A stretch of DNA of 64,000 bases from PSRI01 sp041484195 (GCA_041484195.1 JBGPHC010000014.1:1-64000); one strand, 5' to 3'; counted from the first letter of the stretch, positions 36,640-45,915 are shown. Notes: generated by a model from the letters alone, not told the origin. Numbers and translations are program-made.

Positions 36640-36815
36640 TGATCCATCACCTGGCATATATAGATCCCGGAAGCAGTAGTTACCTGGTGCAGGTGATCAT
36701 AGCCGCTATACTGGGCGTCCTCTTTTACTTTAAAACCATCTGGCATAGGATAAAAGATTTTTTCGGAAGCAGGAAAAAGGAAGAACAAGAAGACAATCCG
36801 CCACAGCATGACTGA
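36639..36815 (+). CDS. 58-residue membrane microprotein with YIDPGSSSY motif
   Basis: A short frame starting at the ATG that overlaps the M42 stop (TGATG) and ending eight bases inside the methyltransferase gene. It opens MIHHLAYIDPGSSSYLVQ, has one transmembrane helix (VIIAAILGVLFYF, about residues 19-31), a basic stretch (KTIWHRIKDFFGSRKKEEQ) and an acidic tail. The start YIDPGxxSY followed by one helix and a basic juxtamembrane segment resembles a small protein I recall from other bacteria beside similar methyltransferase and sulfatase-like genes. Overlaps on both sides imply strict translational coupling. The function is unknown; it could anchor or regulate the next two products at the membrane. 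Confidence 0.72.
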   Translation: MIHHLAYIDPGSSSYLVQVIIAAILGVLFYFKTIWHRIKDFFGSRKKEEQEDNPPQHD

Positions 36816-38196
36816 AACCAGCAGACATCCGGCTTCTTTCAGAGATCCGGCTGGATTTGTATTTCAAACCGGTGGCGTCTGGTACAGGCAGGTGAACCAG
36901 GTATATGCCGAAAACTATGATTATTTCAAGTCATCGGGTTTGTATGAGCATCTGCTGAAGCAGGGAATGATCATTCCGCACGAAGAGATCAAACAGAATA
37001 TCACCGGATCTCCCGAATGGTACAAGACCATTTTGCCGAAACAAATCCCTTTTATTTCCTATCCCTACGAATGGTGTTTTGAACAATTGAAAGATGCGGC
37101 GCTTCTCACACTCACAATTCTTAAGGAATCCATAAAGTATGGCATGATCCTTAAGGATGCCACACCCTTCAATATCCAGTTCATTTCGGGCAGGCCGTTG
37201 CTCATTGATTCACTCTCCTTTGAAAAATATGACAGTTCACAGCCCTGGGTTGCTTACAGGCAATTTGTGGAATGTTTCATGGCCCCCCTGCTGATCTCCA
37301 AATACCATGCACAGGATTTGATCAAGTGCTTGCAGGCCTACCCCGATGGAATCCCTTTACACTTATTGGGCAGCTTGCTTCCGTGGAAAAGTCGTTTTAG
37401 AATGAACAACTTCCTGCACGTATTCCTGCCAAATCGAATTGCCAGAAATCGGAACCAATCGAGCCAGGTTTCCGCCAAATTCACGGAGCAAAAATTGAAA
37501 AATATCGTTGATAATCTGATAAGCTATACTGATTCCCTCCATCCCAAACGCGGTCAGGTGATTTGGGAAGATTATTATGAAGATTCCATTTTAAGCCAGG
37601 AATATTTTACAAATAAAAAGAAAATCGTTTCAGACTGGCTCCGGGAAATTCCGTCTGATTCCATTTTGGATCTCGGCTCCAATACCGGTGTTTTTGCGGA
37701 GATGGCTGCTGCCATGAATAAATTTACATTGGCCATAGATTCAGACGCCGGCTGCATCAATCAATTGTATCAACGCATCAAAAAGAACCGACAAAAAAAT
37801 CTGCTCCCCCTTGTGGTGGATATTGCCAACCCAAGCGCCGGCATTGGCTGGTCAAACCAGGAGAGAGAGCCCTTTCTGCAAAGGGTCCATGTTGACCTGG
37901 TGATGGCCTTGGCCCTGATCCATCACCTTTGTATTGCAAAAAATATTGGCATGAACCAGTTGGCCCGATTATTAAGTAAGATTTGCCAATACCTGATCAT
38001 CGAATTTATTCCAAAAGAGGATCTAAAAGTTCAGGAAATGCTTCGCAACAGGATAGACGTTTTTCCTCATTATCGTGAAGAGGAATTTTTCAGGGTTTTC
38101 AGCGAGTACTTTGACATCATCCACGAACAAAATATTGCAGGTTCGGGGAGAACTCTATATTTAATGAATCATAAAGATGCGAAAATTAATACCTGA
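36808..38196 (+). CDS. Kinase-like domain fused to class I SAM-dependent methyltransferase
   Basis: 462 residues. The N-terminal half (about 15-175) looks kinase-like: GMILKDATPFNIQF (about 112-125) matches a catalytic-loop D-x4-N pattern, followed by GRPLLIDSLSFE, where ID takes the place of the activation-loop Asp. The C-terminal half holds a methyltransferase with SAM motif I ILDLGSNTGVFAE (about residue 284), the acidic ribose ligand in TLAIDSD, and VDLVMALALIHHL. I recall this arrangement from proteins annotated as SAM-dependent methyltransferase or nodulation NoeA-like. The target is unknown, perhaps a glycan or lipid carrier. Its 3' end overlaps the next gene by 20 bases. Confidence 0.8.
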   Translation: MTETSRHPASFRDPAGFVFQTGGVWYRQVNQVYAENYDYFKSSGLYEHLLKQGMIIPHEEIKQNITGSPEWYKTILPKQIPFISYPYEWCFEQLKDAALLTLTILKESIKYGMILKDATPFNIQFISGRPLLIDSLSFEKYDSSQPWVAYRQFVECFMAPLLISKYHAQDLIKCLQAYPDGIPLHLLGSLLPWKSRFRMNNFLHVFLPNRIARNRNQSSQVSAKFTEQKLKNIVDNLISYTDSLHPKRGQVIWEDYYEDSILSQEYFTNKKKIVSDWLREIPSDSILDLGSNTGVFAEMAAAMNKFTLAIDSDAGCINQLYQRIKKNRQKNLLPLVVDIANPSAGIGWSNQEREPFLQRVHVDLVMALALIHHLCIAKNIGMNQLARLLSKICQYLIIEFIPKEDLKVQEMLRNRIDVFPHYREEEFFRVFSEYFDIIHEQNIAGSGRTLYLMNHKDAKINT

Positions 38197-39640
38197 TACT
38201 ATCAAAAACTTTCCATTCTGTTTTTTGCTGTTTCCCATTTTTTTTGTCTTACACGGTTGGAAGGAAAATTTCGAATATATCAGTTTTCACGATATACTGA
38301 TTTTAGGTTGCACCTACCTGCTTTCATCAATAATCGTCTTTCTTATTTTTCTTGTCCTGTTCAGGCAGACCCCAAAGGCGGGCATTTACACTTTTTTTAT
38401 TTTGCTTGTCTTTTTACTGTTTGGGGCTATGCAGGATTTCTTGAGAGCTATTCAGCTGCTGGAATCCTTATCGAGATACCGGTACTTATTGCCTTCGCTG
38501 GGCCTATTTCTTCTCATTAGTTTTATCCTGCTGAAAAAGAAAAAGACCAGCCTGAATAAGTTCAATTTTTTCTTAACCATTTTAATCCTGGTATTTATTG
38601 CCATTGACGCATTTTCCCTGATCAGGATGGCCCTTTCGAAGGAATCAAGTCCGGGTGTTGTTGCGTCAAATTCTGTTGGAACTCAATGCGAGGGTTGTGC
38701 CAAACCAGATATCTATTTCCTCATATTCGACGAATATGCCAGCTCCAGGAGTCTTCAAGATTTTTTGCATTATGACAATAATTCTTTCGAAAGTTCTCTT
38801 AGGGCAAGGGGGTTTCACATTATTCCAGGCAGCAGGAGCAACTATGATTTCACAATTTTCTCACTGGCTTCCATGCTGAATATGGAATACGTTCAAGGTG
38901 TCAAGGATTTCAATGCTTCTTCCGTTAAAGATTTTGCATCATGTATCAATCTCATCAGAAATAATAAAGTGGTAGATTTCCTGGAAAGCAGTGGGTATCA
39001 AATAATCAACTATTCGATTTTCGACCTGAAAGGGAGACCCTCCATAGTGAATCAGACTTTTCTTCCCCTTAAAGTGAGTCTAATTACGGAGCAAACCTTA
39101 ATTAACAGGGTTAGCAGGGATTTGGGCCATTTTCGGCTTTACTCAGGCCTTCATAGCAACGAGCTTTTCACGCAAAAACTGTTGGATGAGAGTCGTCGAA
39201 AAACTGACCAGCCAAGGTTCATATACGTACACTTTTTTATGCCCCACCAACCTTACTATTTTGATAGTTTAGGTCGTTCAAGAGACAAACAGACTCTGTT
39301 GGCCGAAACTGATCACTTCGGGAAGGAATCCTACCTGCAATATCTAAAATATACGAACGAAAAAGCACTTCAACTGGTAGATTCAATTTTGAATAACAAT
39401 GCAACTCCACCCATCATCATGTTAATGGGAGACCACGGATGCCGTGGAGTCACCAATGCAACAAATAGCGATCATATGTTTATGAACATGAATGCAATTC
39501 ATATACCAGGTGGAAGCTACAACCGGTTTTATGATTCCCTTTCAGTAGTGAATCAATTCAGGATCTTATTCAATACACAATTCCACCAATCATTCGAATT
39601 ACTGAAAGACAGTTCCATATTAGTAGGAATAAAAAATTGA
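38177..39640 (+). CDS. Membrane sulfatase-like (alkaline phosphatase superfamily) protein
   Basis: 487 residues. About five transmembrane helices fill residues 10-150, followed by a periplasmic catalytic domain. Landmarks of the LTA-synthase/sulfatase-like fold are PDIYFLIFDEYASS (first metal Asp, about residue 184), GSRSNYDFTIFSLASMLNMEY (putative Ser/Thr nucleophile region), FIYVHFFMPHQPY and LMGDHGCRG (second metal site, about 417). Such enzymes transfer or remove phospho-groups (phosphoglycerol, phosphoethanolamine) or sulfate on envelope lipids and glycans. It overlaps the methyltransferase gene by 20 bases and ends the M42-to-sulfatase unit. Confidence 0.82.
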   Translation: MRKLIPDTIKNFPFCFLLFPIFFVLHGWKENFEYISFHDILILGCTYLLSSIIVFLIFLVLFRQTPKAGIYTFFILLVFLLFGAMQDFLRAIQLLESLSRYRYLLPSLGLFLLISFILLKKKKTSLNKFNFFLTILILVFIAIDAFSLIRMALSKESSPGVVASNSVGTQCEGCAKPDIYFLIFDEYASSRSLQDFLHYDNNSFESSLRARGFHIIPGSRSNYDFTIFSLASMLNMEYVQGVKDFNASSVKDFASCINLIRNNKVVDFLESSGYQIINYSIFDLKGRPSIVNQTFLPLKVSLITEQTLINRVSRDLGHFRLYSGLHSNELFTQKLLDESRRKTDQPRFIYVHFFMPHQPYYFDSLGRSRDKQTLLAETDHFGKESYLQYLKYTNEKALQLVDSILNNNATPPIIMLMGDHGCRGVTNATNSDHMFMNMNAIHIPGGSYNRFYDSLSVVNQFRILFNTQFHQSFELLKDSSILVGIKN

Positions 39641-39770
39641 ACAGATACATTAATCCGTTTGAACATAATCAATATTATTTGGTCAGAATGGAAGGATGCT
39701 CATTGAACCTTTTGATTTTTGGACCCCGCAAAATATGCAGGGGGACCATGCGCCGCTTCGTTGAATTAAA

Positions 39771-39778
39771 TACATTTG
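39771..39778 (+). promoter_or_regulatory. bioB: Candidate -7 box for bioB
   Basis: TACATTTG fits TAnnTTTG, 20 bases before the bioB ATG. The preceding bases 39721-39747 can form an imperfect GC-rich hairpin (GGACCCCGCA/TGCAGGGGGACC). Confidence 0.45.
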
Positions 39779-39798
39779 CAGACTAATCACCTACAATA

Positions 39799-40779
39799 AT
39801 GAAAGAAGTACGTAATAATTGGACGCAGGAAGAAATCGCAGATATCTACAACTCACCCTTGCTGGAACTGATCTATCGTTCCGCTACGATCCACCGCCAA
39901 TACCAGGATACAGCTGAAGTGCAGGTCTGTACATTGTTATCCATCAAGACTGGCGGCTGCCCGGAAGATTGCGCTTATTGTCCCCAGGCAGTCCGTTATG
40001 ACACCGGAGTAAAAACCCAGGCATTGATGAAGACAGAAGACGTGATTGCGTCTGCACAAAAAGCCAGGGAAGCAGGTTCCACAAGATTTTGTATGGGGGC
40101 AGCCTGGAGGGAAGTAAGAGATAACCGCGACTTCGACCGGGTGCTTGAAATGGTGAAAGAGGTGAACAAACTGGGAATGGAAGTCTGCTGCACCATGGGC
40201 ATGCTCACGGAAGATCAGGCAAGTAAATTGGCGGATGCCGGGCTTTATGCATATAATCACAACCTTGATACTTCTTCTGAATATTATGGCGATATCATAA
40301 CCACCCGGACCTATGAAGACCGACTTAAAACATTGGAAAATGTGAGAAAGGCCGGCGTGACTGTCTGTAGCGGAGGAATAATTGGATTGGGAGAAAAACA
40401 GGAAGACCGGATCGGCATGCTTCATACGCTGTCCACATTACCCGAGCATCCTGAAAGTGTTCCGATCAATGCCCTTGTCAGGGTTAAAGGGACACCCCTG
40501 GAAAATCAACCCAAAGTGGATATCTGGGATATGGTGAGAATGATTGCAACGGCACGTATCATCATGCCTCAAACCATGGTAAGGCTCAGCGCCGGCAGAA
40601 CTGATATGAGCCTGGCTGAACAAGCCCTCTGTTTCATGGCTGGCGCCAATTCAATTTTTGCAGGAGAAAAACTACTCACAACACCCAATCCTGACTGGGA
40701 TGAAGACCGGGCGATGTTCGAGTTGCTGGGATTGAAACCAAGAGAAAGCTTTAAACAGGAAAAAGAACTTGTAAACTGA
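39799..40779 (+). CDS. bioB: Biotin synthase
   Basis: 326 residues. This radical-SAM enzyme inserts sulfur into dethiobiotin. The 4Fe-4S motif C-x3-C-x2-C is in GGCPEDCAYCPQAVRY (about residues 53-60). The 2Fe-2S ligands are represented by FCMGAAWRE, VCCTMGML and TVCSGGIIGLGE, with the conserved Arg in MVRLSAGR. It stands alone here: no bioA, bioD or bioC is next to it, although a BioF/serine-palmitoyltransferase-like enzyme is encoded at 54850. It converges on a receiver-only regulator gene. Confidence 0.96.
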   Translation: MKEVRNNWTQEEIADIYNSPLLELIYRSATIHRQYQDTAEVQVCTLLSIKTGGCPEDCAYCPQAVRYDTGVKTQALMKTEDVIASAQKAREAGSTRFCMGAAWREVRDNRDFDRVLEMVKEVNKLGMEVCCTMGMLTEDQASKLADAGLYAYNHNLDTSSEYYGDIITTRTYEDRLKTLENVRKAGVTVCSGGIIGLGEKQEDRIGMLHTLSTLPEHPESVPINALVRVKGTPLENQPKVDIWDMVRMIATARIIMPQTMVRLSAGRTDMSLAEQALCFMAGANSIFAGEKLLTTPNPDWDEDRAMFELLGLKPRESFKQEKELVN

Positions 40780-40811
40780 AGTTTCCCTTGCAATCACAAT
40801 TGGGATGACCC

Positions 40812-41234
40812 TTATTTCGCCTCCAGCTCTTGGCCGCACTTCGTGCTCAGTTCCTCACATACAAAAGATTTTCCCTCATGCACTGTATGAATGGCTCGTA
40901 CCAATTCGTGGGCAATGACGGATTTGGTAACATATCCGCTGGCACCGGAATCTATCATCGCCCTCACATAACCTTCTCCGTTATGCGCTGAAACGCCAAT
41001 GACTTTCACCATTGGCCAATTTTTCGAAATGATCCTGGTAGCCTCGATCCCGGATAAATTTTTCATGTTGATATCCATGAGAACAATATCAGGCTGCAGG
41101 TCCCGAACTTTTTCCAAGACTTCTTTGCCATCACCGCAAATTCCTACAATTTCAATAGACTTAAATTTACTAAGGAAATCTTTACAGGCAATTCTCAGTT
41201 CCTGTTGGTCATCCGCCATTACCACTTTTATCAT
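40812..41234 (-). CDS. Single-domain response regulator (receiver only)
   Basis: 140 residues, a NarL-type receiver domain without a DNA-binding part. The acidic pocket is MADDQQE, the phospho-acceptor Asp54 is in IVLMDINMKNLSG, the Thr/Ser switch is VIGVSAHNGEG and the Lys is in GYVTKSVIAHEL. The domain continues normally to about residue 125 and ends with a short Cys-containing tail (FVCEELSTKCGQE). In NarL proteins an HTH would follow at this point, so either the output domain was lost or the protein works through protein contacts. No kinase gene is adjacent. Confidence 0.85.
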   Translation of the reverse strand: MIKVVMADDQQELRIACKDFLSKFKSIEIVGICGDGKEVLEKVRDLQPDIVLMDINMKNLSGIEATRIISKNWPMVKVIGVSAHNGEGYVRAMIDSGASGYVTKSVIAHELVRAIHTVHEGKSFVCEELSTKCGQELEAK

Positions 41235-41574
41235 ATTTAAGGATTTGTTTTAGTTAAAACCCCAGTCGTACAAAAACCGGGAGCGGTTCCGGAATTCAAA
41301 AAAAAATCTGAGGATTCAATAATCTGATTGAGCCATCTCAGGCTTCCTTCAGGCCCTCCACCCGTTGACCTCATTCCGGCGATCAGATTGGTCAGCGATC
41401 CTGGTCACTGAGGATTGATGGTGGCCCATAAAAGCGAAACTCCGCCATGGAGATGGTGGAGTTTCTTTAACCCTTAAAACAATCAACATGAAAAATTCCT
41501 GTTGATATCTGGTATAACGAGATAAAACCCGGAATGGTTGGATCGGCCAAAAAATATTCCCCGGCTTTCAGCAC
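41235..41574. other. 340-base gap between receiver gene and lon
   Basis: No gene recognised beyond a six-codon frame (41488-41505, MKNSC-stop) on the plus strand. The only clear structure is the hairpin at 41436-41465. The rest shows no family resemblance. Confidence 0.5.
41436..41465 (-). terminator. 13-base hairpin, probable lon terminator
   Basis: GAAACTCCGCCAT/ATGGTGGAGTTTC pairs fully with one G-U and a GGAG loop. On the minus strand it is followed by GCTTTTAT, a weak T-run, 110 bases after the lon stop. On the plus strand it is followed by TTTAACCCTTAAAACAATC and a tiny MKNSC frame, an arrangement like the repeats at 56842-57291. Confidence 0.6.
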
Positions 41575-43980
41575 CTAGGCCAGGGCCAGGTCCAGCACCT
41601 GCTGCATGGTCTTTACATAATGGAATTTCATTCCTTTAATGAATGCCGCATTTATTTCCTGTACATCCTTTTCATTCTGCCAGCACATGATAATTTCCTT
41701 AAGTCCGGCTCTCTTGGCTGCCAACACCTTCTCTTTGATTCCCCCAACTGGTAAAACCTGACCCCTCAGGGTTATTTCACCTGTCATGGCAAGATATGGC
41801 TTCACCTTACGCCCGGTAAAAGCCGATGTTAGGGAGGTCATCATGGTGATGCCGGCGCTTGGACCATCTTTCGGAACGGCTCCTTCGGGAACATGCACAT
41901 GAATATTCTTCTTCGTGAAGAGTTCGGGATCGACACCATATTTTTTGGCATTTGCCTGAAGATAGGTCAAAGCGGTGGTCGCACTTTCTTTCATGACATT
42001 TCCAAGGTTGCCGGTAAGCCTGATCTCTCCTTTACCATCACTTAATGCCGTCTCAATAAACAATATGTCACCACCCACATAGGTCCAGGCAAGCCCCACA
42101 GCAACACCGGCCAGATTTGCGGTCTTGTACAGCTCATTGCTATACTTTGGTCTGCCAAGTATCCTTTCTACATCCTTTGCATTCAGCGAGGGCTTCACCC
42201 TGCCCTTGACTGCATAATCCTTGGCAAAGGACCGCATGATAGAAGCAAGTTGACGATCTAATTCCCTGACTCCGCTTTCACGCGTATAGTATTCTATGAT
42301 CTTTTCCAATATTCCATCTCCAATCTTGAAATTGAAATCATTCAGTCCATGCAGATCTTTTTGTTTGGGCAACAGGTGTCGCTTGGCGATCTGAATTTTT
42401 TCTTCTACGGCATAGCCGCTGAGATCAATAATCTCCAGGCGATCCCGCAAGGCCGGTTGAATATTCTGAATATCGTTGGCGGTGGCCACGAATAGTACCC
42501 GGCTAAGATTGTATTCCAACTCGAGGTAATTGTCGTAAAAAGTGTGGTTCTGTTCAGGATCCAGCACTTCCAGCAGAGCCGACGAAGGATCCCCCCGAAA
42601 ATCATTAGTCACCTTGTCAATTTCATCCAGTATCATCACAGGGTTGGAGGATTTTATCTTACGCAGAGATTGAATAATCCTTCCGGGCATGGCGCCAATA
42701 TAGGTCTTGCGGTGTCCTCTAAGCTCGCTTTCATCGTGCATGCCACCCAGACTCAGGCGCACATATTTGCGCCCCAAAGCACTGGCAATGCTTCTGCCCA
42801 ATGAAGTCTTTCCAATACCAGGAGGGCCTACGAAGCACAAGATGGGGCTTTTCATATCCCCTTTCAATTTCAGCACTGCCAGGTATTCCAGGATCCTTTC
42901 TTTTATCCTACCCATTCCATAATGGTCCCTGTCCAGTATTTTTCTTGCTTTCAGCAGGTCGTAGGAATCCACGGTACATTCATCCCAGGGAAGCTCCAAC
43001 ATCAGATCGAGGTGATTATACACTACGGAATAATCCGGTGTGCTGGGATGCATCCTTTCCAGTTTTTCAATTCCCTTACCAAAAGCTTCTTTTGCTGCCA
43101 GCGGCCATTTTTTCGATTCGGCCTTTTTCAGCATATCCTTTATTTCCCTTTCATTGGCATCGCCGCCCAATTCGTCCTTAATGCTTTTTAACTGCTGCTG
43201 AAGAAAATATTCCTTTTGCTGTTTGTCAAGCTCAGTCTTGGTCTTATTGGTAAGCTGATTTTTTAGTTCCGCAAACTGCAATTCACGGTTGAGCAAGTGC
43301 AGGAGCTTATCCGCCCTGGCCTTAATATCATTCATTTCCAGTAAGGCCTGTTTTTCATTCAGATCACTGTTGAGATTGCTGCTCACAAAATGGATAAGGA
43401 AGGATGGGTTTTCAATATTTTTCAGAATAATAGAAGCTTCTGAAGGCATATTGGGAGAAAGCTGGATGATTTGGCCTGCCAGGTCTTTTATGGAGCTCAC
43501 TGTCGCGGCAAAATGCTGGTTGTCCTGAACAACCTTATCTTCTTCAAGTATCTGCACTTTGGCTTTGAAATAAGGGTCTTCGGAAGTGATGGAACTAATC
43601 TTGAACCGCTTTCTTCCCTGGATAATGATCGTAGTACCGCCATCGGGCATTTTGATCAATTTAATGATCTTGGCAACCGTTCCCACATTTTCGAGATCAG
43701 ATACGGTGGGTTCCTCAATATTGCTGTCTTTTTGCGCCACAACACCTACCAACTTGTCAGTCTTATAAGTGTCATTTACCGCCTTTATGGATTTATCCCT
43801 GCCTACCGTGATTGGCAGGACCACCCCGGGGAATAATACAGTATTCCTCAAAGGGAGGAGGGGTATTTCCTCGGGAACCTTGATCTCATCGCCGTTTTCA
43901 ACTTCTTCATCGTTCAGTGGAATTATGGGCATAAACTCCATTTCCTCTTCGGGTCTCAAGTACATATCAGTTCTTTTCAT
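41575..43980 (-). CDS. lon: ATP-dependent protease Lon
   Basis: 801 residues, full length. N-terminal LON substrate-binding domain (about 35-235, IPLLPLRNTVLFPGVVLPI), coiled linker (QKEYFLQQQLKSIKDELG), AAA+ module with Walker A GPPGIGKTSLGRS (about 385) and Walker B VMILDEIDKV, then the protease domain with catalytic Ser in PKDGPSAGITMM (about 708) and Lys in GGIKEKVLAAKRAG (about 751). It degrades misfolded and regulatory proteins in the cytoplasm. The ATG at 43980 is used. No heat-shock element was recognised upstream. The stop is TAG. Confidence 0.97.
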   Translation of the reverse strand: MKRTDMYLRPEEEMEFMPIIPLNDEEVENGDEIKVPEEIPLLPLRNTVLFPGVVLPITVGRDKSIKAVNDTYKTDKLVGVVAQKDSNIEEPTVSDLENVGTVAKIIKLIKMPDGGTTIIIQGRKRFKISSITSEDPYFKAKVQILEEDKVVQDNQHFAATVSSIKDLAGQIIQLSPNMPSEASIILKNIENPSFLIHFVSSNLNSDLNEKQALLEMNDIKARADKLLHLLNRELQFAELKNQLTNKTKTELDKQQKEYFLQQQLKSIKDELGGDANEREIKDMLKKAESKKWPLAAKEAFGKGIEKLERMHPSTPDYSVVYNHLDLMLELPWDECTVDSYDLLKARKILDRDHYGMGRIKERILEYLAVLKLKGDMKSPILCFVGPPGIGKTSLGRSIASALGRKYVRLSLGGMHDESELRGHRKTYIGAMPGRIIQSLRKIKSSNPVMILDEIDKVTNDFRGDPSSALLEVLDPEQNHTFYDNYLELEYNLSRVLFVATANDIQNIQPALRDRLEIIDLSGYAVEEKIQIAKRHLLPKQKDLHGLNDFNFKIGDGILEKIIEYYTRESGVRELDRQLASIMRSFAKDYAVKGRVKPSLNAKDVERILGRPKYSNELYKTANLAGVAVGLAWTYVGGDILFIETALSDGKGEIRLTGNLGNVMKESATTALTYLQANAKKYGVDPELFTKKNIHVHVPEGAVPKDGPSAGITMMTSLTSAFTGRKVKPYLAMTGEITLRGQVLPVGGIKEKVLAAKRAGLKEIIMCWQNEKDVQEINAAFIKGMKFHYVKTMQQVLDLALA

Positions 43981-44187
43981 AATCTTCCTTTCAAAGCCAA
44001 TATGGCATCTTTCCGGGTCTTTTTATCCTGGAAACTTACATACCCTTATGGTTCAAGTTTGGTGCCAAGGCCGGAACCCTGCCAGGCCTGTGAATATACG
44101 ATCGGGTTGCGAAGGTTCAATTGCAGGGTCGGGAATATTTTGTGACGGGAAGCTGCAGGCTGTTTTTTGGCCAGACAGTTGACTGCA

Positions 44188-44214
44188 ATAAAAAATCCGG
44201 GCCAGGACCCGGAT
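44188..44214 (-). terminator. Intrinsic terminator after the small barrel gene
   Basis: Stem ATCCGGG/CCCGGAT with a 6-base loop, followed on the minus strand by a T-rich tract (44188-44195), 29 bases after the stop at 44243. The rest of the 262-base gap to lon holds nothing recognised. Confidence 0.88.
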
Positions 44215-44242
44215 CTCCGAATTTATGAATAGTCATTTTTGA

Positions 44243-44830
44243 TTAGAATGTGAATCCCGCACCCAATTGAATGGTTTGACTCTTCCATTTGTCACGCTGA
44301 TCAATATCATTGATATTGGCCAGTCCAACGGCGTAGCGGCCATATACTCTAAAACCCAGGAAGTAGAGCTGGGCGCCGGCTACCATGGCAAAATCACCCT
44401 GTTTAAACGCTGATTTCCCGTCCTCCAAAAGAGTCTTATCCTGGTTCATGAGAGCACTGAACTGGGGACCCGCCTGTAGGGAAAATACTTTAATGGGCCG
44501 ATAGGTCAGCAGGATTGGAATGCTGAGGTAATTCAATTTAACATCCCTGAGATCATTGAGGGAAGGATTATAAATGTCTTTGAAATGTGTGGTAGTCTTG
44601 GTATTGGTTTGGCTGAACATTAGTTCGGGTTGAATACCCCATTTCTTAGCGAACATTATTTCGGGAGCTACACCCAAATGGTAGCCGAATGCAAATCCAT
44701 CATCGAAAGATTGACCGTCGATCTTATTCAGGTTGGCTCCCGCGTGAACCGCGAGTTTAAAACCCTGTGCGGATGCTGAGGATGCCAGCACCAGAAGCGT
44801 AATAAAACTGAAAAGGTGAATGCGTTTCAT
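44243..44830 (-). CDS. Outer membrane beta-barrel protein, PorT/OMP_b-brl type
   Basis: 195 residues from the ATG at 44830; the longer frame adds only a prefix before the signal peptide. A signal peptide (RIHLFSFITLLVLASSASAQ) is followed by GFKLAVHAGANLNKIDG, then alternating strands ending in TIQLGAGFTF, a C-terminal Phe typical of outer-membrane barrels inserted by BamA. This is the small eight-stranded porin-family (PF13568-like) type. The function is unknown. A terminator follows its stop. Confidence 0.82.
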   Translation of the reverse strand: MKRIHLFSFITLLVLASSASAQGFKLAVHAGANLNKIDGQSFDDGFAFGYHLGVAPEIMFAKKWGIQPELMFSQTNTKTTTHFKDIYNPSLNDLRDVKLNYLSIPILLTYRPIKVFSLQAGPQFSALMNQDKTLLEDGKSAFKQGDFAMVAGAQLYFLGFRVYGRYAVGLANINDIDQRDKWKSQTIQLGAGFTF

Positions 44831-44922
44831 ACTTGAAGATTTTATTTGGTAATCAAATCCAATATTAATGCCATCTCTCAAAAGTTCTCACAGGAATTTG
44901 TTAAACAAAACCAATGGAAATA

Positions 44923-45915
44923 TTAAAATATCCATCCGATCGAAAGGCCGCCGATATTACTCCATCGCCCGGAACTGGCCGAGGGCAAAAAATAGCTGAC
45001 ATAATATTGGGGCGATATGCTGAATCCCCCTATATAATAATCAACACTGAGCAGACACGCAAGCGACTGCAATTGAAAATTTGTATTGTGATCAGCAGCC
45101 GTTCTGAATTTTCGCGCCAGCCTCCCGGCCTTAGCCAGCCAGATGAATTTGTATTGGGAATGCACTTCGTAAAATTGGGTGCCCCCAGTCAGATAAAGTA
45201 CAGGCGTAACCGTTATATTGTCGTTCTTGCTGAATACGCCGTTCCATTCAAAGTCATGAGAAACAGATGCAGCAATGGAAAAATCAGACAGGGTGGTATG
45301 AGTGGTATCGAAAAATATACGGTGCAGGCCAAGTATGGTGGTGTCTTTTATGTAAACATCCTTGTATTGGCCACGGGCATACCCCAATGACAGCCCAGGC
45401 CTCATCCATTGCTTTTTACCATGGATATACGCATACCATTCGTTGTTAAATGGGCTTGAATAGTCCGACATATCCGCATTTTTAAAATAGTGCGCGAATG
45501 ATATTCCAAAGGCCAGTTGCTTCCCATTGACATAATCATAAGAAGGGCTCAGCACATATTGGTATATTCCTGTATGGACACTGTCAAAGATCAGGAAGGC
45601 GGCACCCGTCATACCCAGGCCGGACCGATGATAATAACTCAGTGAGGGAGTCAGGCTAAGTTTGCTGGTTAGCGCCTGCTGAGCATTGAAGTTGTCATTC
45701 CTCAGGCTGAACAGGGCATTACTCAATGTGATATTTAAACCCACAAAACTCTTTTTAAATTCGAATGAATCCAGGAGCGATTTCAAATCAACCAACAGAG
45801 AATCGGTTAGGTAGGTTGAATCGGGAACGGTATCGGTATGGGATTTTCCCTGTGCGAACGCAGGAATCCGGCATAGCAATGCTATAGAGATTACAATCAG
45901 GGTTCTTGAATTCAT
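44923..45915 (-). CDS. Hypothetical outer membrane beta-barrel protein
   Basis: 330 residues from the ATG at 45915, which starts a signal peptide (RTLIVISIALLCRIPAFAQG). The rest is a series of amphipathic strands with aromatic belts (LSLTPSLSYYHRSGLGMTGAAF, split by turns, then FGISFAHYFKNADMSDYSS) and ends SNIGGLSIGWIF, a barrel-type C-terminus. I know no function for it. It precedes the small barrel gene by 92 bases on the same strand. Confidence 0.68.
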   Translation of the reverse strand: MNSRTLIVISIALLCRIPAFAQGKSHTDTVPDSTYLTDSLLVDLKSLLDSFEFKKSFVGLNITLSNALFSLRNDNFNAQQALTSKLSLTPSLSYYHRSGLGMTGAAFLIFDSVHTGIYQYVLSPSYDYVNGKQLAFGISFAHYFKNADMSDYSSPFNNEWYAYIHGKKQWMRPGLSLGYARGQYKDVYIKDTTILGLHRIFFDTTHTTLSDFSIAASVSHDFEWNGVFSKNDNITVTPVLYLTGGTQFYEVHSQYKFIWLAKAGRLARKFRTAADHNTNFQLQSLACLLSVDYYIGGFSISPQYYVSYFLPSASSGRWSNIGGLSIGWIF

